Of a stretch of 49,500 bases of DNA, positions 34,700 to 44,458 are shown piece after piece. Origin of the DNA: Cristatella mucedo (taxonomy: Eukaryota; Bryozoa; Phylactolaemata; Cristatellidae); NCBI GenBank assembly GCA_009760855.2, contig WPIO01000032.1:196501-246000 (forward strand). The letters are read 5' to 3'. Within the stretch, counting starts at the first letter, position 1; each line of letters opens with the position of its first letter. The notes under the pieces are model-generated. The model saw only the letters and a program-made list of their open reading frames with translations. It ran no database searches and had not been told where the DNA came from. The translations under genes and the position numbers were made by a program.

Positions 34700-35392
34700 G
34701 GGCCTTATGAGCTGAGCTGATGATTTAGGCTCGTCTATGTAGAGCTGTAGGTTGCTGTTTTGCACCTCTGTCGCAGCCGTTTAAATGACTTACAAGCGCC
34801 GGCTGCCCCTTCCTACGTTATGGCTTCTGATGTTACGGTCTCGACCTTCGGAGACGTTTGGTGCTGACTCGTGAACATGTTCGGTGTAGACTCGTATAGC
34901 TTTTGCTGTTGCCAAGAGTGGCTCTCCCCGGCGTGGATGGACGGCTTTGCCCAGCTGGACACCGACTGAGCCACCATGCCCAACCAGCTCTCCAGTCCGA
35001 GCGACTGGTGCACGCGTTTCTGGAGGCATGTAGACTGTCTGTTGTCAGTAGGGGCAGTTCGGCTAAGCAGCACGTGGCTGTGAAAGCTTGCAGAAGCAGA
35101 CGACTCGTCTGCCACAGGCCACCGACATTTCCTCGTTCGACCTTGCGGCTATTTATGGCCCCACATATCCTAGCAGTGCTTTTCTTGAGGGAAAAAGTTG
35201 ACCTCGGTGTTGCAACTTACAGTGTCTTGCATACTAAGCTGCTGCTAGCCGACCACGTTTGCCATGGCCAGTCGAAAGGCGGTTCACCAGCCGTTTAATC
35301 TGCACCATTTGGCCGAATTCGTGGCTGCTGTAAAGCCGGAGCAGAACGGCATCTGTCCCTACTTGTGCACAGGGAAGCAGCGTCCTAGTCCT
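34700..35392. other. Unassigned stretch in candidate NR5A intron 1
   Basis: No gene recognised. A frame at 35264-35400 opens into the adjoining LINE and is not a gene. Confidence 0.4.
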
Positions 35393-35955
35393 AATAGTTG
35401 GTTACCAGTCAAGCAACGGATTGACTTCAAGGTTTTGTCGCTCACTTTTAGGTCTCTTCATTCTATGGCTCCAGCCTATCTTTCAGATATACTACCCCAT
35501 CAGGCAAAGCATCGTACCACTCGCTTTTCGGAATCCAACAGTCTAGAAATACCTCGTACAAACCTTAAATCCTTTGGAGACCGTGCATTTAGCTCGTATG
35601 CTCCCACAGCCTGGAACTCCCTCCCGACCTGCATCAGAACATCCCCTGACCTGACCACATTTAAAAGAAACTTAAAAACATACCTATTTAGGACAGCATT
35701 TAGTGGGTCCCTGTGATTCGTCCTTGGTGTGCTTATGCATGCTGACACTGTTCATGCTGCCACTAACCACATTTGCATGCTGACCCAGTGCATGTAACCC
35801 CTAACCATGTTATTCATTTTGTTTGTTTTTCAAGCATGATTTTACTTACTATTCTATTGCGTATCACTTTGCAGCAAATGTAAAGCGCCTAGAAAGAGAT
35901 TAAGTTCTCTGAGGGCGCTTTATCAAGTGCAATATTATTATTATTATTATTAATA
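35393..35955 (+). mobile_element. F1 LINE, C-terminal ORF end and 3'UTR
   Basis: Encodes SWLPVKQRIDFKVLSLTFRS, PAYLSDILPHQAKHRTT and TAWNSLPT, ending FSGSL then TGA (35714-35716), the family stop. The 3'UTR and the clearest stem-loop follow: AAAGCGCCTAGAAAGAGATT then AAGTTCTCTGAGGGCGCTTT, then (ATT)n at about 35933-35951. It is one of the better preserved ends. It lies in candidate NR5A intron 1. Confidence 0.93.
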
Positions 35956-37027
35956 GTGACTGAATCTTGGCAGCAAGCGATCAGGGGGGAGGGGGAGTTC
36001 AATGCATCCCACAATGCACCTGGTTGCTCATGACTGGCTCTGCATCTGCTCAGCCTGTCTCTAGGCAGCCGATGGAGAACTATGACCTCGATCTGCCTGC
36101 AAGATTGGCTGCAACTTTTAGACCGCAGTAAATGTGAGCATATTGGTGGCACTTCCTTCAAGACTCTTAGGCTGTGATGACTTTGATACCTCCACAGAGT
36201 GCAGTTAGGCTTCAGCTTGCCGAGTGTGTGAGTTGAAAGAGGTGATTGGCGTTGTGATGTCAGGCAGCTGCCAGACCTGTTCTGCCACTTCGCAGAGCTA
36301 TCTGAGTAGCCAAGGTCCTTTTATGCAGAAATATATGCACCAGCAAGGATAGCCGTGAGTTCGAATGGTCTTCATTGAAGCTGCAGCAGTTGCAGCGGCT
36401 ATGAATCTGTGGTTTCTGAACACAGTAATGTACCATGTACTTAGCGGCGCATGCCTGTAAACGCGTCTCGCTTGTTGAATATAAATATGAAGTTGTTGGA
36501 GAAAGTTGACCCGGTTACCCAGCTGTTTCAGCTATATCATCGGAGTTTCTTGAATAGCTTTCAGTGCATACAAAATAGCAAGATAAATATACTGCCATAA
36601 GTATATTGGATAATAGTGTGGTCAGAGATGTCCATTTAGTCATCACTGCTGTTATAGCCATTGTGCCTTAGCCCATCGTTTAGGTATTTGTATCTCATTT
36701 CTCAAATCAGTTTCGAGATTTATGTCAGGCAAAGCTAAGACCAACTGGCCATTAAACGAGGCTGCTGATTGTCATTGATTGCTTTGCATGCTCTGAGAGT
36801 GAAGGCAAGTTATGCTTGCAATAGCTCTTGCAATGGCTCTCGTGGTGGCTCTTTTTTGACCCTTTTGCACTGTGTGGTGTCTAGCCAGGCTTTGATCTGG
36901 GGACATATGATGATGAAGCTGGTAACCACTGATGTAGAGGCCGAATGTAACCAATAATGTAGAGGAGTTTTTTTCGAGCTGAACTTTTATGGAGACCTAA
37001 ACCTTGACCATCCATTCGGTTGCTAGT
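35956..37027. other. Unassigned stretch in candidate NR5A intron 1
   Basis: No gene, exon or repeat recognised in about 1.1 kb. Confidence 0.45.
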
Positions 37028-39480
37028 AGTAATAATAATAATGCATACATAGAGTTCATTTGCATAGCACCATAAGAGAACCTAATCTCCATTCAGGCTC
37101 TTCACATGTGCCATGGGGCTCTAGCACACTACATCGGTCATAAAATACTTTTACTTTGCCTCGGTGGTCAAAGGTGAGCACCTTGTCTGCTGGGCCGAAT
37201 TAATTATATCCAGGCACTTTACAACTCCCTGCAAAAACAAACAAATATCATATTGGCCAACATGCTCAAGCAAACATGCGGTTGCTCTGGGCCACCGGTT
37301 AGTAGGACTTCTGGAAAGCAACATATACTTTAATCATGCACATGTGTGCATGCTTATCATACACAAATAAAACAAAGACAAGTTTCCTGGCGTGGAGGGA
37401 TTGCTCACCGAAGCTGATGATCTTACGCTGGATTTTAACCGAGGCAAGGTCTTTGAATGTTGTGATCGTAGCCGGAAGCATGTTCCGAACTTTCAGCGCT
37501 AGCTGCAGGCTCGATCACCAAAGATCTCAATTTAGTGCTAGGAAAGGCGAGATGACTAGATGCTGAGGGGCGGCGGCGGTGGAGGCACAAGCAGAGCCAC
37601 TGGCAGAGCGAGAAGGTCAGATAGATAGATAGGCTGGTGCAAGCAAGTTGAGCAATCTGTAGGCTAGACAGGAGGATGTCAAAAATAGATTCGATGCTCG
37701 ATAGGGAGCCTGTGAAGCTTAGTGAGAAGTGTGGTGTCGTGGTGGTTACGCCATTGACGACAGACCAGCCGAGCCACTGAGTTAAGTACCAGTTTCGGAC
37801 GATGAATACCATACTTTGGAAATTGCAAAGATATAGAAGCTCTTTCACAAACGTTCTCTGGCTATCGTACTCTTGTCATACTCCAATCTAGGCGGCCGCT
37901 GATTTTGGCGACATTCCTAAGCTGTAATAAGGCCGACTTGACAGTGCACGAATTGTGTTCTTCCAATTACAAGTCGTTGTGGAGTAGCAGGCCTAGATGA
38001 CAGGAGGACGTCACTTGAATGATTTTAGATAAATCAATCGTAAAGATGAGGTCCTCCAACTTTCAAGTGCCGTCAGAGTTTCCTCTAATAATTAGGCTAT
38101 TTTATTCATCGTTCAACTTCATGAAGTTGGTAGCCATCCAAATGCAAATGTCATCGATGCAGACTGTAAGGGAATTATGTGAGTCCGAGGCAAAGCAAGG
38201 CTTAAACAGGTCTATGCATCCAAGTTAATCCATGCATCTGTGACATCCTGTCTTGATTTCCCCAACCCACTGCTTGAAGGTCTTCTGGCCTATGCACTTA
38301 CCATTGGTGCAAAACTCTGCAGCTAGGCTTGACTGTCATGAGCATTGCCATCACCACATCACACCGCTTCTCACCGACCTGCACTGGCTCCCCTTCAAGC
38401 AGCGCATCAACTTCGAGGTTCCCTCACTCCTGAGGATGGCTGATCTGTCTCAGAAGGTCTGGGAATGGGGAGCTCAGGGCAGCATGGCAGCAGAGGCAAT
38501 GAATAAAGCAACGTGTGATCAGCAGTTGGTCATCTTACCTTAAAGAGTTCTTGTATTTGCGTGTGATATGAGGTGCTTAGAGCTTTCCTGATTTCCGACA
38601 GCTATGCGGGGCAGGCCTCGTTTAGCTTAGCAGAAGCTTGTGCTGTGCTCGTTTTTGCTTTAGTCTTGATAAATTGTCGACACACATACCAAAGTGCACC
38701 TGCTGAGGTGCAATTGACCTCTTGATGCACTGTGTCAATAAAATACGTCTATGCATGATTTTCGTATTGTGATATGTCATAAACTAAAATGACCTTTCAA
38801 GGCGCCTGTACTGTTTACATGACTATATGTAACACTCTGTAGTTGGATACCCACCTAATCTTCACTAGTTTGGATATTGGCACAATGGCTGTTGTATTTG
38901 CAACTTGCTGTCCGTAAAATGCCCAACTGCAAAACCGGGGAAGTTCAAAATGTTACTATCTTGATCTTTGCAGCAATGTTTTTTGTGGAAAATGGCAATT
39001 TTATGTTTGTTTTAGACATACGAAATTAGGGAAACACAGTTCATACCCAAGGACATGCAAATGTGTATCTATTTCCTAGTGTTTTTATTTATCGCAATGT
39101 TCTATGAATCGAATGAACTGCCTGTCGTCGGCATAGAAATGAAAGCCAAGATTGTGTTTGGTGATGTCGTCTGCCAGAGGGAGAGTGTAGATGCTGACGA
39201 GAAGGTGGCCTAAGACCGAACACTGATGTACCCCATACTTTCAGGCTCTGTAGGTGGCCCACCACCATTTACATTTACACTCTAAAATCTCTAACTTAAA
39301 TAGGACCCCTAACTCAGTATGGCACTGTGCCAGTGATAGCTGGGCATGCACAGAGGAGCTCCGAAAGGATCTGGTAGTCAACAGGGTCAAATGCAGCTGA
39401 GAGATCCAGGAGTAACAGCAGAGAGGCACTACTCTGAGCAGAATTGTTCAGAAGGTCACTCACTATAAACCCAAAGTAAT
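37028..39480 (-). mobile_element. F2 LINE, longest copy, with an insertion at 38207-39116
   Basis: The tail (AATAATAATAATGC) and antisense stem-loop lie at 37028-37110. The outer parts align with 9626-11090: CAGACTGTAAGGGAATTATG near 38159 before the break, GAAATGAAAGCCAAGATTGTG near 39137 after it. On the minus strand at about 39360-39465 it reads LLLLLDLSAAFDPVDYQILS then ELL, RT motif A of the L2/CR1 group, with the catalytic Asp kept. Other frames are broken. F2 differs from F1 across the 3'UTR. Confidence 0.72.
38207..38445 (+). mobile_element. F1 LINE ORF fragment nested in F2
   Basis: Plus-strand similarity to 14555-14790: CCAAGTTAATCCATGCATCT, GTGCAAAACTCTGCAGCTAG, CCGACCTGCACTGGCT and AAGCAGCGCATCAACTTCGA. 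It has no 3' tail. The rest of the interrupting segment (38446-39116) is unrecognised. Confidence 0.75.
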
Positions 39481-39827
39481 TCAGTTTCCATGGTGTGCGT
39501 TTAGATCTAAATTTTTACTGGAACATGCTAGCAAGATCTGATGAATCAATTGTATCGTTCCAAAAGGGAGACTAGACCAAATGTGCAGCATAGGGAGGTG
39601 GTTCAAGGTTAGTATTCGATAGCAGCCTTCAGGCCACCAAGGGTGTGTAGTTCACAATCATTCAGGTCACGGCGCTCGTTCAGCTGCAGACTCTTCTAGG
39701 CTGGTTCGTTTCATATATTAGGAACTGTCGTTGCTAGTTCTTGTATGTATTTACAGTAGGTTTCTATAATTTTTCTGAGGTTACTTTCCTTTCTCTTGCT
39801 GCGTAGACTGCCGCTGGGTCTTAGCCC

Positions 39828-39995
39828 AGGTGTAAGGTGCTTGTTCTTCACGAATCGGGTCGTGGGTTTAAGTTCTGCATAGGTTGATCATTTATTGACC
39901 ACTGCAAGAGGTGGTGAGATTGCCGCGGAGGCTGCTCTGCAATGCAACATATGCAATGCTCTACATATAAAATAAGGCTGCTAAATCGGCTTATT
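39828..39995 (+). mobile_element. tRNA-derived SINE, type 1, copy 2
   Basis: Shares with 84-232 the block TCGTGGGTT-AA-TTCTGCA (degraded B-box), ACCACTGCAAG-GGT, and the ending GGCTGCTAAATCGGCTTA. It differs in the middle, so the copies are old or belong to subfamilies. Confidence 0.6.
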
Positions 39996-41235
39996 GTTTA
40001 GACCTCCACTCTATTATTCGGCCTGCAGTATGGTCCAACTAGGCCGGAGCAATGCACTCAGCAGTTCATCGTGGTTCAGGGCAAGTTTAATCAGGCTGAA
40101 GTTCCACTTTCCCTAGGCCGTTAGCGGGTACTTCTTGGTGGTGAAACCGATTATGTACAGCCGGCGTGGCCTGATAGGTTACCGTGAAATGGTTAGCTTA
40201 TAAAAGTAAAAGTGCATTCGAACACCTGCCGGCTGCGGAGGTTGGGCCCCAACCGGACCCAAAGCAATGCTCAGAAGCTGGTGGCAGCGCCGAGCAGAAG
40301 CGTGCTGTCCTATGGAAGAAGTGTGCTGTCCTATGGAAGAAGTGATCCGGTCTGGAGGCCAGGTTCAACTGCATTGCCAACACCTCGAGCACAACCCTCA
40401 CAAGCCGTGCCGTCGTCGTCGATGTTATCGAAGTGCATCGCCTGTCACCCAGTGCGGATACGACCGTTGTGGCATGCATTACAGAGCAATTTCATTCAGG
40501 CGCGTCACGAGCTTTAGGGCCTTCGGACGGTCGGTTTTCTTTGTTGCAAGCAACTAAGTGGCCGGTGGTGCACCAGCCAATGGTGCCGTCATCGCACCCT
40601 GCCGCGAATGCGACCGTCGATTTGGGCCACCATTTTGCTTATGCCTTCGAGCTGACGCTTGTTCGGCAGTCAGCCATTGTGGGGCTCTCGTCTGTCGTAG
40701 CTGGCCGGCCAGCATGGCGACTGCAAGCGCGCTTGTAGAGCCGTCGCTGTGGCGACCACAGGTCTGTCATATCGCTCAGCGCCGAGCGCCTAGTGCTGGG
40801 ACCGAACCAAACGTCGACTTCCACCTGCGACGGTTGCTCTGAGTTCGAGCAGAATGCCCACCTTAAGATCGACGGGGAAAGGTCAGGGCCGACCTTCTCT
40901 GCAGTGCTAACTCCTCTGCTCATTCGGTTGTCAACTAGAGTCAGTCTGCTTGTCGTTGGCTTTGACGTTAGCAGCCAGTGTGCCGGTCTTCTCCATGTTA
41001 CCTACCCACTGCTGTCACCAGTGAGCCTGAGTGTGCAAGCTAGCATCTTGCAGTGGTCCCTGCTGGCCGACAGCTGCCGACTCGGTCGACCGCAGCCGCA
41101 GGCGCCTTGCGCACCATTTCCAGTGGTCGGTTCCTGGCACGAAGCACGAAGGTCTTGCCGGCTGCCTTGGTAGGAGATGAGCAGCTCGAACTTCACCCAT
41201 CTACGGCGACTGACTATAATCTAAAGCGTTGACCG
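39996..41235. other. Unassigned GC-moderate stretch
   Basis: Several overlapping frames are open at 40212-41173. One plus frame has scattered Cys/His (CQHLEHNPHKPC, then CGYDRCGMHY) that might be a zinc-binding relic. I cannot assign a family, and the frames are short. Confidence 0.35.
40302..40343. repeat. 21-bp tandem duplication
   Basis: GTGCTGTCCTATGGAAGAAGT occurs twice in tandem without change. The length is a multiple of three, so both open frames over it survive, but no protein family is recognised. Confidence 0.95.
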
Positions 41236-41744
41236 GTAGTAGGTCACTTCATTCTTTACCTCCAGCTTACCTATCGGATCTACTGCCCCACCAGGCTAAG
41301 TATCGTATCACCTGCTTTTCGAAATCTAACTGTATACCAATAGCTCATACAAACCTCAAATCCTTAGGAAATCGTGCCTTTAGTTCGTGTGCTCCCAATG
41401 CCTAGAACTCACTCACTCACTCACTCACTCCCGACTTTCGTCACGACATTCCCTGACTTGACCATGTTTAGAAAGAAGCTAAAAAAAACGCACCTATTTA
41501 TGACAGCATTTAGTGGGTTCCTGTGATTCATCCTTTATGTGCTTATGCGTGCTGAAACTGTTGCATTCTGCCACACGTTTGAATGCTGATCCACATGCAT
41601 GTCACCCTCAACTACTGAGCACGCTACCACTCACCACTCGATCGTATTTCCTTTGCAGCAAATGTAAAGCGCCTAGAAAGAGATTGAATTCTCTGAGGGC
41701 GTTTTATTTAATTTATTATTATTGTTATTATTGTTATTATTATG
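41236..41744 (+). mobile_element. F1 LINE 3' end, with (CACT)n expansion in the ORF
   Basis: Begins GGTCACTTCATTCTTTACCT and ends with stem-loop AAAGCGCCTAGAAAGAGATT then GAATTCTCTGAGGGCG and (ATT)n. At 41407-41431, CTCACTCACT... expands the place where other copies have a single GGAACTCCCTCCC/GGGACTCACTCCC. Confidence 0.9.
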
Positions 41745-41943
41745 GGACGACGTTGTTCAAGTGGCCCCCTGGTGTGCGATGAATGCGTAGCACAAGCTGC
41801 TGCTGAGCAGCTCTTGGTGGGCGGCTTCAAGCAGCGCCCCGTGCGGCAATTTTTCGGTTCTACCTGGCCCTTTGCAGCGGCAGCTGATTTGGCTTGTCAG
41901 CTGATGGCCAGTTGATGACTGGCCATCAGCTGGTGGCAAACTC

Positions 41944-41945
<2 letters not shown>

Positions 41946-41996
<51 letters not shown>
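41946..41996. repeat. (CA)n microsatellite
   Basis: About 50 bases of CA in candidate NR5A intron 1, about 780 bases before the DBD exon. Confidence 0.97.
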
Positions 41997-41997
<1 letters not shown>

Positions 41998-42776
41998 GTT
42001 GTGCTGTAGGCACGCCAAGCTGCTCGCTGACTCCTGCTCTGGGGGTGGGTGGTGGGGGAGGCTCGGTTGCCAGGAACGTGCACCTGTTGTGCATGCAAAA
42101 TATTTCTGAAGTCGGGTTTGCTTCGGACAGTGACTTTCGAGTCTCGCTAAGAAGATCTGTGCACTGAGCATTGAAGGCCTGTGGCACACAGTGCAGGCTC
42201 GTGGCGTGTGGACCTTGTTAGCCGAGACCGAGGCCTCGAGTACTCCTCGTAGCATTCTTGTCTGGCTTCTTGAGTCCATCGGCCCCCGTGTCGTTCCAAG
42301 ACGCCCCCTGGTAGAGACTTGTATGACTGTCTCCGAACCACGCCGGGGAGCTTGGGCCAGGCCAAGGCATGAATGGCAGGTGCAACTCATCCCAGCCGAG
42401 CGACCAGCTCTTTGCCTGCTCTCAGACTGCCTCTTCTGCCTGCTCTCAGACGGCTAATGCACCCGCCGCTCCCAGAGCATGTGTCATCTCCCGCTGCCAC
42501 TGAAGGCAAGTCCTGCCTTGCCGGGCGAGCAGAGATTGTCGACCGGGAGAGGGCGTTCAACCGGCACCCCTCGGGGGGGGGGGGGAGGGAAGGACGGAGC
42601 CCGATGGGGGTGCCCGACGGACTTCACTCAGTCAACGCCCTTATGACTCTTATGACTTTTCCTGCAACGAGCATCTGCAGGGTGCAAGCCTAAGCCTGTG
42701 TGGCCGTTTGGCCGAGGCAAATTAGCCAGGACCATTTGTAAGCCTGCCTGTCCATGTTTTGGCTGTCGTTTGACAG

Positions 42777-43085
42777 GTCAGCCTCTGTCGCCTCTGTCTC
42801 CGGAGGCCGGCGCTGCTGCTGCCCAGCGATCCCCTGCAGCCACTGCGTCGGCCGAGGATGCCGTACTTGGCGAGCCGTGTCCCGTGTGCAGCGACAAGGT
42901 GTCTGGCTACCACTACGGACTGCCGACTTGCGAGAGCTGTAAGGGCTTCTTCAAGCGAACCGTGCAGAACGGCAAGACGTACTCGTGCTCGGCCAGCGGC
43001 TCGTGCCTCATCAACAAGAGCCTGCGCAAGCGCTGCCCTGCCTGCCGCTACCGGAAGTGCCTGTCCGTGGGCATGCGGCTAGAAG
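42777..43085 (+). CDS. ftz-f1: NR5A (FTZ-F1) nuclear receptor, DNA-binding domain exon
   Basis: Acceptor TCGTTTGACAG at 42776; donor GAAG before GTGAGA at 43085. After a short Pro/Ala/Ser-rich lead, the DBD starts [20 protein letters not shown] then [10 protein letters not shown]. Both Cys4 zinc fingers are complete (second: [20 protein letters not shown]). The P-box ESCKG selects AGGTCA-type half-sites and, with GYHYG and RTVQN, marks the NR5 subfamily. It ends [10 protein letters not shown], and the last base plus the next exon makes Ala, giving [19 protein letters not shown]. The subfamily binds extended half-sites as monomers and controls development and steroid or moulting programmes. 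The exon lacks an in-frame ATG, so an upstream exon or a start at 42698 in unspliced sequence is needed. Confidence 0.97.
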
Positions 43086-43328
43086 GTGAGATGTGCCCAT
43101 GTGCTGCTGCCCCTGTTGCCGGCTTCATGGTGGCCGGGCGGCGGTGGTGGTGCTGGTGCGGGGGCGGGGCGGCGTCGGTTTGCCGCAGCTGCTGTTGCCG
43201 GTGGCAGCAGCAGCGACACCCAGGGCACGCGGTGGGGGGGGGGGTGCAGCCCAACGCACTGCGCTGGCCATTGCTCGTCCGGCATTCACTCGTCGGGTTC
43301 AATTGGTCGCTCGGTGCGCACGTTCCAG
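43086..43328 (+). other. NR5A intron 2, 243 nt, no in-frame stop
   Basis: The GTGAGA donor and GCACGTTCCAG acceptor are set by the protein junction LE-A-VR (G+CC). The length is 81 codons and no stop occurs in the coding frame, so retention would insert 81 residues (Cys/Trp/Gly-rich) between the second zinc finger and the FTZ-F1 box. It contains a G-run near 43234-43244. The inserted peptide resembles no domain. Confidence 0.9.
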
Positions 43329-44458
43329 CCGTGCGAACGAATCGCGTGCGAGGCGGCCGCAATAAGTTCGGGACGCTGTACAAGCTCGACCGTGCCAAGC
43401 GCCAGCAGGCGCGTCAGCGGCGGACGACCGGTGGCGAGGGCGCGGTCGGCAGCAGCTGTACAGCAGACGACGCAGACGGCAGCACAGTGTTCGAGCTGGA
43501 CTCCGGCGATGGGCAGCAGCAGCAGCAGCAAATCAGGGTGGCCTTCGGCTCCACTAGCTCGCTTCGGTCGCCTTCCGAGTTCAGTCAGCAGCTGTCGTCA
43601 TCGTCGCCGGACGCCAGCGAGGATGTGTCAGTGTTCGGTCACGGGATGGCTGCAGAGCCGCCGCCATTAGCGGCGCCGGCGAGTGGCTTCACGGCTGTTG
43701 CTGCTAGCTGTGTGGCTACCGCAACCAGCTTCACCAATGCCAGCGCTGCCGCCGGCGGCAGCCAGCAGCTGAGACAGTGGCAGCAGGACGGCAGCAGCCG
43801 CAGCCTCTCTCGCGAGCCCACGGATGCGTACGGTAGCAGCTTCGGCGAGTTTGGCAGCTGCGAGGTGGCGGCCGAGTACGCCTCTTCGGCATCGAACTCC
43901 AGCTTTGCCTACGTCAGCTCGACGCAGCAGAGCTACGCTCAGCCAGGCTTCGGCGGCTTGTGCGCTCAGCCGTGCGCCAACGGCAGCCGCAGCTATGGCG
44001 GTGGCAGCGGCAACAGCGGCGAAGTACAACAGCAGCAGCAGCTTCTGCCGCCACCGCAGCCCCGCCACGCGGCTGCCATTCTGCCGCCGGCCGGGGCCGG
44101 CGCCGTCGGCCGATTATCGCTCGCGGGCGGTCTCGGCTTCGAGGATCGCCGCTATGGCGTCGCGGTCGCCAGTGGCCTGTCGGCGGCTTCGCCGCCGTTC
44201 GGCTCTGCCGATGCACCCGCTGCTATGACGGCGGCACAAGCGGCGGCAGCTCAGCCGCTGCCCAACCTCCTGCTGAGCCTGAAGCCGTCGTGCGGCACGG
44301 CACCCGGTTGGGAGAGCGGTGCACATCTGCACGGCGCCAGGCTGGCACCGGAAGCGGACGAGCACAAGCTGCTCGCGCGGATGCTCGAGTGCATCGACGA
44401 GACGCTCGTGGCGCTCGTCGTCTGGGCCAAGGACGCGCATTTCTTCAAAAATATGGAG
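43329..44458 (+). CDS. ftz-f1: NR5A (FTZ-F1) nuclear receptor, FTZ-F1 box, hinge and start of ligand-binding domain
   Basis: The 1130-nt exon opens with the FTZ-F1 box (T/A box), [20 protein letters not shown] then RAKRQQ, the C-terminal extension that contacts bases 5' to the half-site. The usual GPMYKRDR is GTLYKLDR here. A long hinge of about 330 residues follows, rich in Gln (a six-Gln run near 43514), Ser, Ala, Gly and Pro. The end, [20 protein letters not shown] then [14 protein letters not shown], fits helices 1-3 of an NR5 ligand-binding domain (DxxL--xVxWAR---FFK-L). Donor GTGAGC at 44459 is in phase 0. Read-through would stop at 44513. The hinge is much longer than in vertebrate NR5A. 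Confidence 0.9.

Noticed and set aside
34042-34710. Full 222-codon reading of the candidate first exon
   Set aside because: The part after the phase-matched donor at 34276 is pure low complexity, and the antisense strand is equally open. Only the part up to 34276 is kept, with low confidence.
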